Program-made: the position numbers and the translations under genes | Notes under the pieces: generated by a model | What the model was told of the DNA's origin: nothing | What the model saw: only the letters and a program-made list of their open reading frames with translations | Database searches by the model: none | Source: Owenia fusiformis | Taxonomy: Eukaryota; Annelida; Polychaeta; Sabellida; Oweniidae | Assembly (NCBI GenBank): GCA_903813345.2 | Contig: CAIIXF020000001.1 | Location: 23,023,915 to 23,083,914, forward strand | Length of the DNA stretch: 60,000 bases | Direction: 5' to 3' | In this document: piece by piece, positions 13,414-25,725 of the stretch | Layout: every line of letters starts with the position of its first letter | How positions within the stretch are numbered: position 1 is the first letter of the stretch

Positions 13414-14080
13414 GGCAACTGAACAAAACTGAAAAATTGATGACGACCGACCGATAACCATATAAGCCTACACAGTCACTTTTCATATGTAGACATTTTA
13501 CCATTAAGAGAAAAAATGTGTAATTGATGAAGGTATGAAAAAGACATTAAAGATGTCAGCTGGACACTACACATACATGAATGAAAATCCCAAATTATAA
13601 GAACAATTTGTGATTCCTTTTTGGAAGACCTACCTAGTATTTACCTATAAAACCTTTAAAGAAACCCTTGTTATTCTATACCATAGTACCCAACAGTTGG
13701 TAATTTGATTGTAAGCAGAAACGGAATCAGGGTTATTTGGAAAATAAGTCCTTCATGTCATTTTGGGGTTCTGGGATTTATCAGTGAAACGATGACGTCT
13801 GAGGACAGAAAACCCATCAATGATGGAAATCAGAAAATCATTGGACATTTAGCAAAATGTTGCCTAGCGTGTTTTGGTCAACTCTTACCTTCATCGTACA
13901 GTGGTTGACCAGGTGAACGAATTTTTATTTATTTTTATCCTACGGAATGGATTAAGCTAGAAACAGGAAATATGGGAGAGTGCAATTACTTGTCAATGTC
14001 TTTGTAGCTATGAATATATAGTCTATCGTGACTGATGTTTTTTCCTTTCTTATAAATAAATCTTGAGCAAATCACACTAG
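13414..14080 (+). other. Probable 3'UTR exon of the VWA/EGF gene with poly(A) signal
   Basis: Six bases after the stop codon the sequence reads TTTGAG|GTAAGT (donor at 13073), and a pyrimidine-rich acceptor TTTATTTTTTAG lies at 13402-13413. An AATAAA at 14055-14060 would end the transcript. Inference from signals only; RNA reads across 13072/13414 would settle it. Confidence 0.45.
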
Positions 14081-14205
14081 ACTCTTATGTTATCACTTGA
14101 TTATAATTAATCACAAATTCCTGATTTGTTACATGTATGTCACCACCAAACGTGTTGATGTATTCTTATAGTCTCTAACTCTTTTGTATTGTTTAGACTG
14201 CCTTC

Positions 14206-14939
14206 AAAGAATGGGTATCGAAATGGCGAACTTTTTGAACACACGTTTCTCTTAAACCAGTCATCAAAGATTTCTGAAAATCTTACAAATTGTCAATTTA
14301 TTGGCCATCTTTTGAATGGTAACAATATAATTTGAAATATATATACATACTTTCATCTATATTGTTTTAAAAAACACATCAAACACTTGTTTTGTTCTTG
14401 GTATCATGTTTCCAGAGTGAAATGAAACATCTTTCCGAACCTCATTGGAACAAAACGACATAAACACATGTTTAGGTCTCTCAATATTGTAATTGTACAA
14501 ACGAAATTTTGGTTGATTTTAAAAAAGTATCTTGTTAATGAAATAAAAGTTTTTTCTTGATTTTTATCTATTTTGGGGGGATTTTGTTTTAATTTTTTGA
14601 ATACTTTTTTAAAATCAACCAAAAATTCCTTTGTATAACTTTAATATTGAGAGGTCTAAAAACATGTTGTATATGCTATTTTGTTCCAACAAGGTTCGGA
14701 AAAACACTTTATTTCATTCTCAAGAATTGGTAGAAAGGAGCGGAAACAATTGCACTAAAAAAATTTAAAAATTTAACAAAAACAGTTATATAAAATATTT
14801 CTAAATAATTTTCGCATTAAATTGTTGTCAATCAGTCAACATTACAGTAAATACCATGTTTTTTACAGAATGTTTTCAATGATTGGTTTAAGAGGAAAAC
14901 ATTGTTGAATTCAGTTCTCCATATTGATACCAATCCTTT
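14206..14939. mobile_element. Non-autonomous DNA transposon, family A copy 1 (734 bp)
   Basis: The ends are inverted repeats of about 65 bp: left AAAGAATGGGTATCGAAATG, right end reads CCAATCCTTT. Both arms carry CTCTTAAACCA. No transposase is present. A second copy occurs at 33288-34101. The flanks (14130-14205 and 14940 onward) belong to a different dispersed repeat also found at 47680-47990, so this is a nested insertion. Confidence 0.75.
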
Positions 14940-16534
14940 CAAAAAGTTCTAAGAAGTTCAAATTTCGATTTGAGATTCGACCTTCCTGAGGTCAAAAATA
15001 TATTTTTCATTTACAAGATCTCGGAAGTTCAAATCTGACTTTAGATTTAAACTCACAATATCGTGAGCAACTAGGTGGTGGCATTTTGTCATGTTAATCC
15101 CTTGTTTACAAAATGAACCACTTTTATGCAGAAGTTAGATCTTTTTGTGCCTAAAATTAGCATCACGTCAGGATTAAGGATCTAGAGGTCCTCGAAATTC
15201 TGGCATTATTTTCTGAAATACTCGAGAGAGATACAGAAAGTTACAAGGAATTCAAGATAAAATTTGTAGCAGTAAAATATGTATAATGCACATGTAAAAG
15301 CAATTTGCATTGTCATATTTGCATTATTGACAATGTTTCGCACATACTTATTTGTTAAACTGGGGCTTATCCTGGAGTTACTGACAAGGGTGTTGGCACT
15401 GGTTGGGGTAGGGAAGACCACTCGCAGGTTTCCCTCATCCATTGCTGACTGGAGCAGCTATCCCATGACTCGCTTGTTCGGTTATCTGGTTGCCAACTCT
15501 TCCAAGGGACTAGATAGAGAAAATGAAAAAGATAATGTCTAATACGAGAATCTTTAAGAAAAAATATTTTTTGAATTTCTCAACCAAAATATACTTTTTT
15601 ATTATTTACTTTTTATTTCAGAAAAGAAACATGTTAAGCAGTCACAAATTACAATACAGTTACATGGAATACTTACATTTGCATTACAGTTTTGGTTTCA
15701 ATTTTGTTTAAGAATTATATACCTTTTCCACAGTATCATTTGTTTAATTTTACTTCCATGATTCTCCACTTATCACCCCTGCCAACTCGTTTATCCATAA
15801 TGAAATATTCCTTCACATTACTTATAAAATCTTTAAGTGTTGGCTTTAGCATAGAATATTTGCACAAATAAACATATCTTTTAAAAATACATAGCATATT
15901 ATTTAGGATGATTGTTTTATCATTTATACTCTCAGGTCCTATCAATACATTTTGTTTAGTACATAGCATTGTGATACTCATAGTATCTTTCTGTTTCACC
16001 TGAAACATCTGGAAAGAAACGAGATGTCATGGTTATCATGTTTACCCGTATCCTCGCCCGTATCAATCATGAAAGTGTCGAAAAACCTACTTGGGAGAAA
16101 AGATGAGTTCCATTGGTTTGTGTGTACTATATTTTCAACTAGTATTCTCTTCATCAAAAAAGATTCTCTTAAACTTCCATAACAAACAACGTAGTCCAAT
16201 CTATTCCTCTGAGTGTTACGCCAGTAGTAAGCCATCTATTGACAGTCCTAAAAAAGATCGGTTATTCCTTTACGCCGAACTGATAGACACTGACATACTA
16301 TTTTCGTGACCAGTGTTTGGCATGAATGTTTTTAAAAATGTGATGAGTGATGACATTTTATCATGTGTAGCTGACTGAGTCACACCAGCCTCGTGGAAAA
16401 CAGAGCACTATCTCGACCATTGAGATTTTTATAACTTTTGTTTTGAAACAAACCGTCAAAAACGTTAAAAATGGAGGAAATTTTGTTACGTCCAACATTG
16501 GTCGATTAAGTTTGAGTGTCAACATGGCCATTTT
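14940..16534. other. Gene-free stretch between transposons
   Basis: 14940-15080 is the second half of the host repeat that family A entered (AGAAGTTCAAAT motifs, shared with 47810-47970). 15100-16534 shows no coding exon with splice context and no repeat structure I can support. Confidence 0.5.
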
Positions 16535-19288
16535 GTTAACCCTACTATCACACCAAACTAGTTCTCACAATCGTAAAATCTGACTATGTAAAACATGTTG
16601 GAATTCCAATTTCAACAAATAACAATATCTCTGATTATGTACAAGATAAATGCAAGAAGGGCAAATTACAATACAATGCGCTTCTCGGTATTGGAAGTGG
16701 TTGTGGAGGCCTAGTCCCAACATCCGCATGTCAAATATACAAAACGTACTCCATTCCTACAATGACATACGGTGCTCAAATTATTAACTACCAACAGAAA
16801 GACATAGATGTTTTAGAGAAAACACAGAGAGAAATAGGGCGTAGAATCCAGTCTCTACCTCACTCAGCTAGTATCCCCGTTTCGACTTTACCCATCGGCC
16901 TCATGGATGTTGAATATTATATTGCCTTCCTAAGGATGATGTTTCTTTGGAGTTTATTGCAACTCCCTAGCGCAAACATATATAAATGTCTGTTCATCAC
17001 AAGATTTGTAAAAATGTTGCATATTAATAGGGGAGGTTGTACTTTTTCGCCAATCGAGCGCATGCTACAAACATCACGAAAATACAACTTGAATAACCAT
17101 ATTTTAAATATGCTATACTGTAACACTATTATTCCCAAAAGTAGGTGGAAGAACATTGTGTTCACTCAAATAACAAAGGTTCAAATGCAAGCGACATTCT
17201 TTAAATCGATCATGTACAAGGGACTAGGCTATTTTAGAATGGGTAATTTCGAGGTACTGAGGCCAGTTATATGGTGGAATGTTGCAAGACGTTTTCCTGT
17301 TGCTTTTAATGGGTGCAAAATAATGGTGAAACTACTTATGGATGAACATTCGCTTAACTCCAAATATAGGGGTAGCGAGAATAAAACACTGTCATGTTTA
17401 TTGTGCGACACCTACGAAAAAGAAGATGTGGAGCATTTTTTACTTAAATGCCCTTCAAATGAATATGTCATATTCAGAGAACAACTTAATACTCATTGTT
17501 ATGAATGGGATATCCAAATGAATGTTAAAAACCTCCTTGGCATTGGTACGGAAGAATGGCATTTTACAAACGAACAAACACTTGAGTGTCTAAAAGATAT
17601 TGCACGTATAGTCATGCAACAATATACGTGCCGTCAGCGATATCTAACAAACGTATACACTTAATGTAACTTCACTCAGTGGAGGAGGGTGGCCCTCAAG
17701 GGAGGTACATGAGCCGACCAGGGGACTATCCTCTCTCCCTGAAATTAAGTTAATATCTAACTATTATGGATGAACAGTCCTAAACTTGGGGAAGGTACAA
17801 TAATAAGCAATGCTTTCTTGTTCTTTTTGTTGATTGGTAGTTGCAACGTCAACGCGGCAGCCTGACGTTTTTGCAACAAACGATTGTGTCTCTTAAGCAG
17901 CCTGTACATTTTTGGTTTTACTCGCATATTTGTATTTATATTTATGTACATTTACTTTACATACTAATTTAGAATTGCACCATATAGCAACACCACCAAC
18001 CTCTAATTAACATAAATTGTATATTTATTTTACTAGCCTACAACATATTGAAAGCATCTATACTTTCATACAGTACTGCAGTACCGACCTTGGGGAAGGT
18101 ACGATGATATATGCTATGTCTTCTTTTTAATTTTATAGAAAATGCAGCTTCATAATGTCATTTTTTGATTAATCTCAAGAGTGTTAGGTAACAGGTCGAT
18201 TTAGGCCTACGGCGTTCGTCTACGCGGTAGCTAGGCGTCGTCGTTGGTTCAAAAAAAAACCAAAACAAACAACAAAGCAATGAGCGTTTGTAAAATATAG
18301 TTACTTTTTTATAATTACGTTACAATTAGGTGTTAGGCCAATCTTGGTCGGCGGCGTGCGTCTACGCGGTAGCTAGGCGTCGTCGTCAGTTAAAAAGCAA
18401 CGACATTGTTTGTTTGTAAATAGTGATTATTTTCAATTGCAATTTAACATAATTTGTATACATGTATCTCCTTTATATAAAGGGCAATAAATATATACAT
18501 ACATACATACATACACTACGTTCTCAAAAACGGGCTTCAACTGTGTACGAACGGACTGGACCTACTAAGAACCGTTTGGGATCTATTAACAAACTTCATC
18601 GAACGTACTCGAACGGGTAGGTCCTCTAGAACTTAGACAATGCTCAAAATGTTCTCGTGGTCGTCACGTTCTACAATTAGAACGAGTGACAACGTACTAA
18701 CGACGAGCTGGACGTACTACGAACGGAACCGTCGTACTTCAATCCTACGAGGGACGTTTTAACAACGAGTTGAATTGTCTGAGGACGTGGTGAGAACGAG
18801 GTGGAACTAATTGCAAACGGGTTTAAACTGATTGAGAACGTATTTAACACTGCTTATGAACGAGTTAGCAAAATTATAGCTATCACACCAAACAAGTTGC
18901 CACTGCGTTCTTCAAAACTGTGTGCGAACGGAATGAACGTAGCTGCAACTTTCTAAGGTCTATTTACGAACTTTATGATCGTTCTCAGACGGGAATGTGA
19001 TTTTAGAATTTTGAATCGATTCAAAATTCGATGGCGACCATAACGTTCTGTAAACAGGTCATGTTGACCTTCTAGACTAAGGGACGCGTTCTACTACGTT
19101 GCACACCGACGTGGTGCGACCTGAACGAACTGCGAACGAGAAGGACGTATTGAAGACTGTTTAAGAACGAAGAAGCTAATTATTTCAGACACATTTCCCG
19201 ACCACAGCCAGATTGAGCCCGTTTTACGACGTTTTCGTAGGACTGGCAAGAACGGGTAAGAACGAGTTTGGTGTGATAGGGGGGTAAC
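16535..19288. mobile_element. DNA transposon D with terminal inverted repeats, interrupted by a LINE
   Basis: The left end CTATCACACCAAACTAGTTC (16545) is matched inverted by the right end (GAACGAGTTTGGTGTGATAG, ending 19279); the match extends outward to GTTA near 16535 and 19288. A further direct copy of the end sequence, CTATCACACCAAACAAGTTG, lies at 18880, so two related elements may be side by side. The interior 18520-19260 is packed with short AACG/CGTT-containing words. No transposase is visible. Confidence 0.6.
16568..18517 (+). mobile_element. 5'-truncated non-LTR retrotransposon (LINE), reverse transcriptase C-terminus
   Basis: An open frame from about 16573 to the stop at 17664 encodes the C-terminal part of a LINE polymerase. 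It contains the YGAQI segment followed by a QREIGRRIQ helix, typical of the region after the RT domain. Near the end is a zinc-binding motif CLLC(x9)EHFLLKC (C-x2-C...H-x4-C) common to CR1/L2-type elements. The catalytic RT core and endonuclease are missing, so the copy is dead. The 3' part holds two copies of CTACGCGGTAGCTAGGCGTC (18221, 18362) and ends in GGCAATAAATATATACATAC with a (TACA)n tail. GTTCTCA occurs on both sides (about 16561 and 18521) and may be the target duplication. Confidence 0.8.
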
Positions 19289-19879
19289 ATACCAGAATAC
19301 ACTCTAAAAAAAGTTTGCTTATAAAATTTGGCATACGTAAACTTGAAACATTTTGTGACACTCAAATTTTTTTATTTGGAAATTTAAGTAATATTGACGA
19401 AAAACAAGCAATTTTAAAATATTCATGTTTCAACAAAATTCGACGAAAATTTCCAGTTTTGCAGTTTTAAAGAGAGTTTAAAACATTTTGATTACATTTT
19501 GATTACAAACTTATTGCATTACCTATGGTTTGTCTGCTCTCTTAAGATATTGTTACTATGTGTTGGAGATGTTTAACTCCTAAACAGGAATATAATGTAA
19601 GTGTGGTTTTATTATTGTTTAAGAGTGAAGACCCCTTTTAATACTTTCAAGATGCATGTATCATATGATTTGTTGGCTTTAAGTCTAAAATGGTTTATCA
19701 GGGCACTGAAACACATCCCTGCTTGGATTTCTATCCCATCCTACCACTACAGCATTTCCTACTGTCTCACTCGATTAAAAAATCCTTTCCAGTAGCTAGC
19801 ATCTCATAAAATCTCAAGAAATTGGATATTTTTCTACAACACATCAAAGTAGGCGACAAAATTGTGTGTGGGGTACTAT
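19289..19879. other. No gene seen
   Basis: AT-rich spacer between transposon D and the fold-back element. Short open frames here lack splice or start context. Confidence 0.5.
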
Positions 19880-20543
19880 ACTATTGATGGAAACGTAATT
19901 TGACTTTAATTCCAATACCTCCAAATTTTCTCAATTTTTTTCCTCAGTTACAATAGGTCGAAAATTGATGATAAATTTGATGACTTTTTGAAAATCGACA
20001 TTCCCATGTTAACCAATGGGAAATGGTAGGTTTGTCGCAAGTCATATGACAGAATATCCATCCATCCGAGTCCTTGCAAAAAATACGAGTTAGGCAGGCA
20101 ATTGAATTTGCTAACTTTATTTAACAAAAAATTGATATGTTTCTTCAGGTTCAACAAAGTTATAGGGCTTTAAAGTCAAAATTGTTTTTCAAAAAACCTC
20201 TCCCATTGAAATAACACAGGAAGCGAAAAAGTATTTTCAAAAATGAATTTGAAGCGCTGTAACTTTAATATTCATCAAATAAACTAAACACTTAGTGTTC
20301 AAAAAAGTTAGACAATTCAATTTTCTATATAAAAATATTTTTTGCTGAATCTTTTACTGAAAAGATATCCTGATTTCTAATTTGCCCCGAACCCTCCATT
20401 TCCCATTGGATTACATGGGAATGACGATTTTCAAAAATTCATCAAATTTATCATCAATTTTCGACCTATTGTAATTGAGGAAAAAAATTGAGAAAATTTG
20501 GAGGTATTGGAAATAAAGTCAAGTTACGTTTTCATCAATATTA
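19880..20543. mobile_element. Fold-back element B, arms about 150 bp
   Basis: 19880-20035 and 20391-20543 are imperfect inverted copies of each other (for example CAATAGGTCGAAAATTGATG on the left against CATCAATTTTCGACCTATTG on the right). The same arm recurs at 33188-33287 and continues at 34102-34215, where a family A element interrupts it. Confidence 0.8.
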
Positions 20544-20639
20544 TACGTTATTTCATCGCCGGTTAAGTAAACAAAAATTCAAACGTAAAGAGGCTTTAAT
20601 ACATAGTCCAATGGGGAAAAAAGGTTGCCAAACTTATAT

Positions 20640-20830
20640 GGAGGGGAGTGTAGTCTTTGCTATAACACCCCCATCACCTTCTTTCAAAATCATGCAGTTT
20701 CTCACTATTTTGAGCACTTTCCTAATGATTTTGGGCCAAAGATGTTAAATGTGAATCCCCATGATTAATTTTGAAAAGTCACCCTCCCCTTGGCAAAAGA
20801 TGGCTACGGGTCCGAGCCCAATAGTATGCG
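20640..20830. mobile_element. Diverged relative of the CAGGCCCGTAGCC hAT-type MITE
   Basis: The interior (TTTCAAAATCATGCAGTTTC, then ACTATTTTGAGCACTT) and the right end (GGCTACGGGTC) match the intact element at 58595-58801. The left terminus is no longer recognisable. Confidence 0.5.
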
Positions 20831-21041
20831 TGAGTTTACCAGCAAAAGCGACTTTGTTTAATTGTATACTGATGTATGCCTTTAATGTGAAAGTCATATT
20901 TGACAAGAATTTGAAAACGTTTTTACGAGTTATTAATTTAGTGATTTTGACTCATTTTTCAAGTTTTAAAATTCTCTCTTTTCTCAGATATGTACATCAA
21001 TGTATAAACTTTTCTAAAATTATAAGTGCAAAGATATAAAT

Positions 21042-21095
21042 CACGTGACCACTGTGTATGTCGTGACACACAGAGGCAGATTTGAGATATAAAAG
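21042..21095 (+). promoter_or_regulatory. Candidate promoter: TCACGTGAC E-box and TATA box
   Basis: CACGTG at 21042-21047 (in TCACGTGAC, the USF/TFE3-type site) is followed 40 bp later by TATAAAAG at 21088-21095. Orientation and spacing fit a start site near 21120 for the gene with ATG at 22027, which would need a roughly 900-nt leader or a 5'UTR intron. Suggestive only. Confidence 0.3.
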
Positions 21096-22026
21096 CAAAG
21101 CTCTGAATAGTTATAAACCTCTCAGTAGTTTGTTTACGCACAAATGTACACCAACTCGTTGAAGAAAGTTTCAACTAAAACATCTATTTGTAAACACACA
21201 AATGTGACAAAACATGACATTTTAGCATAGCAAAGCTACTTCATAGTCTTTACCTAAACCCAGTAGGCATCAAGTACCTGTACTTAAAAACAACAGAGGG
21301 CACGGAGCCCTGAGAAATGATGATCTATTAACGGATATGAACCCAGTTGAATAAATCCATCATCAAAACCAGACAAGGAAATGATCAAACAAATAAATTT
21401 AGAAAGGAGATATAGTATGTGTTATTCAAGGGCGCAGCCTGGAACGACTTCCTCATAGTGTATACGCACTTGAATCATTTGTTCATCCGTTACCTCATCG
21501 TTGGATTAAGGAAGTCAACATAAATGCACTTATTTTCAAAAAAACGTAATTAGTACCTTTTTACATTTAAGTAGGAAATTAAAATCAAATAAAAATACGG
21601 TTTAATTGTGAATGATTTAGAATCACAAGCTGAAAATTTGAAACAACATAGGAACTTTTCGCTGTTTAGAACTTGCTCCGGTAAGCTTTTCAATCATCTG
21701 GTTTCGCATAAGGTTACCAACTTCTGAATTGATGCAGCTTCAATTCGCATGTACTGCATACATACATTGTAAACAAATCAAAAAGAGTACTGAATGAAGA
21801 ATAAATACTTGAAATAAAGGCAGATGTTTGATCAAGAAAATACCAAAAGGAACAAAGGTGAAACGTCAACTTTAGAAGAGTCTATTGGACTGACTAAACA
21901 CGGATTACCAAGTTGTATTTCTTAATCGGACCTCCTACAACACACGTTAAATACAAACATGAATTCGAAGATTTTTTAAAACGACTAGAAATTTAGTGGA
22001 TGTGTCTTCAATTTTAATCAACCACA

Positions 22027-25000
22027 ATGGACAGAAATAAATACATTCCGCTTGAAGACACTACTGTAAAAGTAACGTTGCCAGAAAGGTACAAACCAAA
22101 GAATCAAAGGTTGAACGGAATGAATGGTGTCATCCACGCTAGTAATGATATGACTGACGACGATAGTGTAACAAAACGGCTGGAGGACATGGCTACTGCC
22201 GTACAATGGATTAAGCAAGAAATTGTAAGTTTCTTAAGATACTATTGTGTGGTCTTGAACTTGAACATTTTCTCATTACATGTTTATACATGCTTTTGTG
22301 TTGTTCTGAAACATTCATATAATGTTTTTGCAATTGTAGTAGTAGTACCTACTTCATATAGTACTTGCTTCTCGTGATAAAGATTTTTGTTGGTTAATCG
22401 AGTTCATTAAAAAAAAGTAATGTAAATGGATTATAATTGAAAGAACATTTTCAAAAGAAAAGTCACCACATTTAAAGTGTCTTTTCAAAGGTACTTCTTT
22501 GGTGACAGCGTGGGTATATATCGTTCAAATTGGCTATTGAGATTCAATTTAATGTTTTCAACTTGAAGTGTGCAGCATGACTCTAGATTCATGAAAATTT
22601 CTAATTCAAAAGTCGTGTTAACATGGTAAGTGAATTGATGTATAGATAAACAATATCCGGTCGTTCGCGTCATACGAAGCAAGTACATGCGAATTTGACT
22701 TCCCCAAAAGAGAAGGGAGACTGTTTTAGACGTTTGTCCTGCGGGAGACAATGATATAAATCATAATAGAACAACTATTTTGTTTACACGTGGCCCGATC
22801 TAACAACAAATACATTATCTTCATTAATGTCTCATAAATTCCATTATATAAATAGACCTATAAAGTAACAATAAAATCATATATTCACAAAGTGAATTTG
22901 CTTTTTCTTGACTGATTAAAACATATGGCATTATCTACCTCGTTGTAATCATATGTAAAATATTTGAAATATAAATACAATATGAGGTTGACCTGAACTA
23001 TGCACGGGGTGGTCAAACTGTTAAAGTGTTTCAACATTTGGATGTATTATTGAATGATGCACAATTTATTTGATGTGCATACTACTTTTATTGGGAGAGA
23101 TTTGAAATACTGAATAAAAACAAATCGCGGAAGATAAATGGAAGATAAACGAGGATATCAATTGACCTTCAAATAAACTATCGCCCAAGTCAGTGTACAA
23201 CTTTAAGTACCATTATCTTCAAAGCATACTGCATGCGTATTTATAGACCTTGGCATCTATTTCAATTTATTTCCAAGATTATCTGATAACATTGCAGCCA
23301 AGTTTAAAAATATCTCAAACATTTTTAATCAACATTGTTCCACTTTATTAACATCTTAAACAAGTATTAAATGAGTCAACTTGAAAAATGATTAAATTTC
23401 ACAATAAAGGTGATATTTAGATTCCAAAAAGGAAATAGTTTGGTTCGGTGGTGGACTTGAGGTTTGGTAACGGTGGTTATCTTCTTTGTTGTCAATCTGA
23501 TCGATCAGTTGAAAACATGCGCTGCTGTGCTAAATCCTGGAAGAGATGTTAAGCACAATAATGACGTCATTGGATAAGTTGATATGAATGCGCGAATGAT
23601 CATGACCAATGGACTTTTGGACTTATTTTTGAAAGCATTGACAATTTTTCAAATAATTTGCTGACATATATTTGTGAGGTGGGGTTTTATCGTCAAGAAG
23701 GAAAATAATATTTATTGAGATCAACACTACAGGGACGCTGTTACAAAAACTTGCATCAATAGCTACAATTAATGTTACATATCGTGACACGTAGGTTAAA
23801 AACATCATGTCTCTATTTCACCAACATTAGTTTAAAATGAATTTAATTCTGATTTTAGTTCATTCCCAAAAATGTGCCTTGATAACCATTCCAATCTGAA
23901 GATAACAATTGATGACCTGAAAAATTCGGGTCATACGTTGGAATTTAATCCTCATGTTTTATAAGTGTAGATCTCTTTTCTGTAAAATTGGATCAAAATA
24001 ATAATCGAACTCGAAATTTTCTCCTGTATTACAACAAAAATCTCTGTTAGATAATGTTTCACTTTCAAGATTTTTTAAGATTGACAATGTAGGTCGACAA
24101 AGTAAATGACTTTTAAGACCAACATTTTTTACCGTATCTAGATCTATAATAAAAACAAAACAAAAGCGATTACCAGAACCATTTTTCATTTGTGAGGGAA
24201 TGTTTGAAAGAATACGTTGTTATTCCATTGTTATTTCAATCATACGAGGGGTAACCAATAATTATGTTGTTTTAATTCTGCATATCATCTGAATTCTCGT
24301 TGATCGAAGATGATCCTAGTGCTGGATTTATAACTGCTCTTGTGGTAATTGATTACTGCTGACGTTAATGTTGGAAGTCTGCAGACTAGATTAGCACAAA
24401 AAAGCGTTTTATGAACTGATTCTGACATCTTTATCTTAACTGAAGTGCTATACGAAGTATATATCTATTTTTCAATTTCATTGCCACGTTGTTTTATTTA
24501 CGATTATAACCCTCGTAAAACCTCTCGATATTTCACGATCAACAAAACCAGGGATGATAAGTATACCCTCCCAACAAACAATGACTACATCTAATAGTTA
24601 ACAACATCATGATTAATCGATGATATCATACACGAGTTGCATTGTATAAGATTGGTTGAAGTATCGATTCACATTTTTTCAAAGTTAAAAAATGGTAAAC
24701 AAGTAACAGGTACTTGTTATTTGTTGGTGTTGTTTCTGAAATAAAACAGTTTATACCAAGATATACGCCTGGTATATTTATCATGTCAGTACAATTCAGT
24801 TTCGTTGATACCGTTATCAATTCAATGAAGTCGTGCCCTGCTCTTTGATATATAAATGAGGTTACTAGGATAAACTACGTACAAACAAAAACATTATAAC
24901 AAATTATAAATAACTTCCAATGATTATATTAGAGACTATTAAGTAATTCTGAATTAGTCCTACAAAATCTTTATAACTGTATAACGTGATTTTGTGGTTC

Positions 25001-25522
25001 AACAACGAGTATCCAAGGGGCTGTGGGTTCGATACCCATTGGAGTTGACTGACTTTTTCACATCAGCCTTTGGCACAGAATTTCATATTGTGTTTTCATC
25101 AAACAAGAGACTTTTGATTTCTTCATATTTGCATTTCAAATTTACAAAATGTATGCTATGAATTTTAATAGATTTATTTTTTGTAATTTCAGATGGCTAT
25201 CAAACGACAAGACAGAGATCTTCTTAGACAATTCCTGGGTATTAGGGCAGATATGCGCCAAATGTCTGCCTCAAATGCACCCACGCCACCAGGTGGCGCC
25301 AAGTTATCTAAAAGTGGTTCATGGACTAGAAACGCGTGGCTCGAGGCCAAAAGTCCCCCACGCTCACCCTCAGCTTTAAACAGTAACAGTAGCTTCGATC
25401 TTGGTGAATTCAGACCACGGACAACTTCTCTTCTGGAACCCCCGCATCACAATTATCATAGAACTTCAAAATGGAAATATGCCGAAAATAATAACATTAA
25501 TTTGGCAGATAGTTTTGGATGA
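22027..25522 (+). CDS. FAM167-like coiled-coil protein
   Basis: Two exons, 22027-22224 and 25193-25522, phase-0 junction, 175 residues ending TGA. The conserved block spans the splice junction: AVQWIKQEI, then MAIKRQDRDLLRQF and an IRADM segment. This corresponds to the only conserved part of vertebrate FAM167A/B, an acidic-W-basic helix followed by a QD-xx-L-xRQ-x6-R-x-D helix. The flanks are low-complexity (Ser/Pro/Asn-rich, likely disordered), as in that family. The molecular function is unsettled, though vertebrate FAM167A has been linked to NF-kB signalling. The start is the first ATG after in-frame stops and an A-rich context. The 2,968-bp intron carries no other supported exon. Confidence 0.72.
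22225..25192 (+). other. Intron of the FAM167-like gene
   Basis: Begins GTAAGT and ends TAATTTCAG. I see no further gene. A box-B-like GGTTCGATACC at 25026-25036 and an ATACGAGGGGTAACC motif at 24242, which resembles 50512, are the only structures noted. Confidence 0.6.
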
Positions 25523-25625
25523 TCGCAAATAGAACTACTGTTCAAGTTATGGAATAAATTACGTATATGAGGTTTTGTATCCTCATGACGTCACTTTATA
25601 CATGGTTGACAGGGTAACGTGAATC

Positions 25626-25631
25626 AATAAA
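25626..25631 (+). terminator. Poly(A) signal of the FAM167-like gene
   Basis: AATAAA followed directly by an A-run, 104 bp past the stop codon and 95 bp before the next ATG. This shows the two neighbouring plus-strand genes are separate transcripts. Confidence 0.55.
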
Positions 25632-25725
25632 AAAAAACTGAGAGAAAAACAGGGTTGAAAACCAGGAGAATTTGATAACATCTTCGTTTCATGGCGACAG
25701 CTACGTCTTTTAACATTTATGCAAA

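Noticed and set aside
16762-17664. 300-codon frame as a host gene
   Set aside because: The YGAQI segment and the C-x2-C...H-x4-C motif identify it as a LINE polymerase tail, followed by a LINE 3' end.
24990-25050. Possible tRNA gene (GGTTCGATACC box B)
   Set aside because: No matching acceptor stem or D-arm upstream; at best a SINE remnant or chance.
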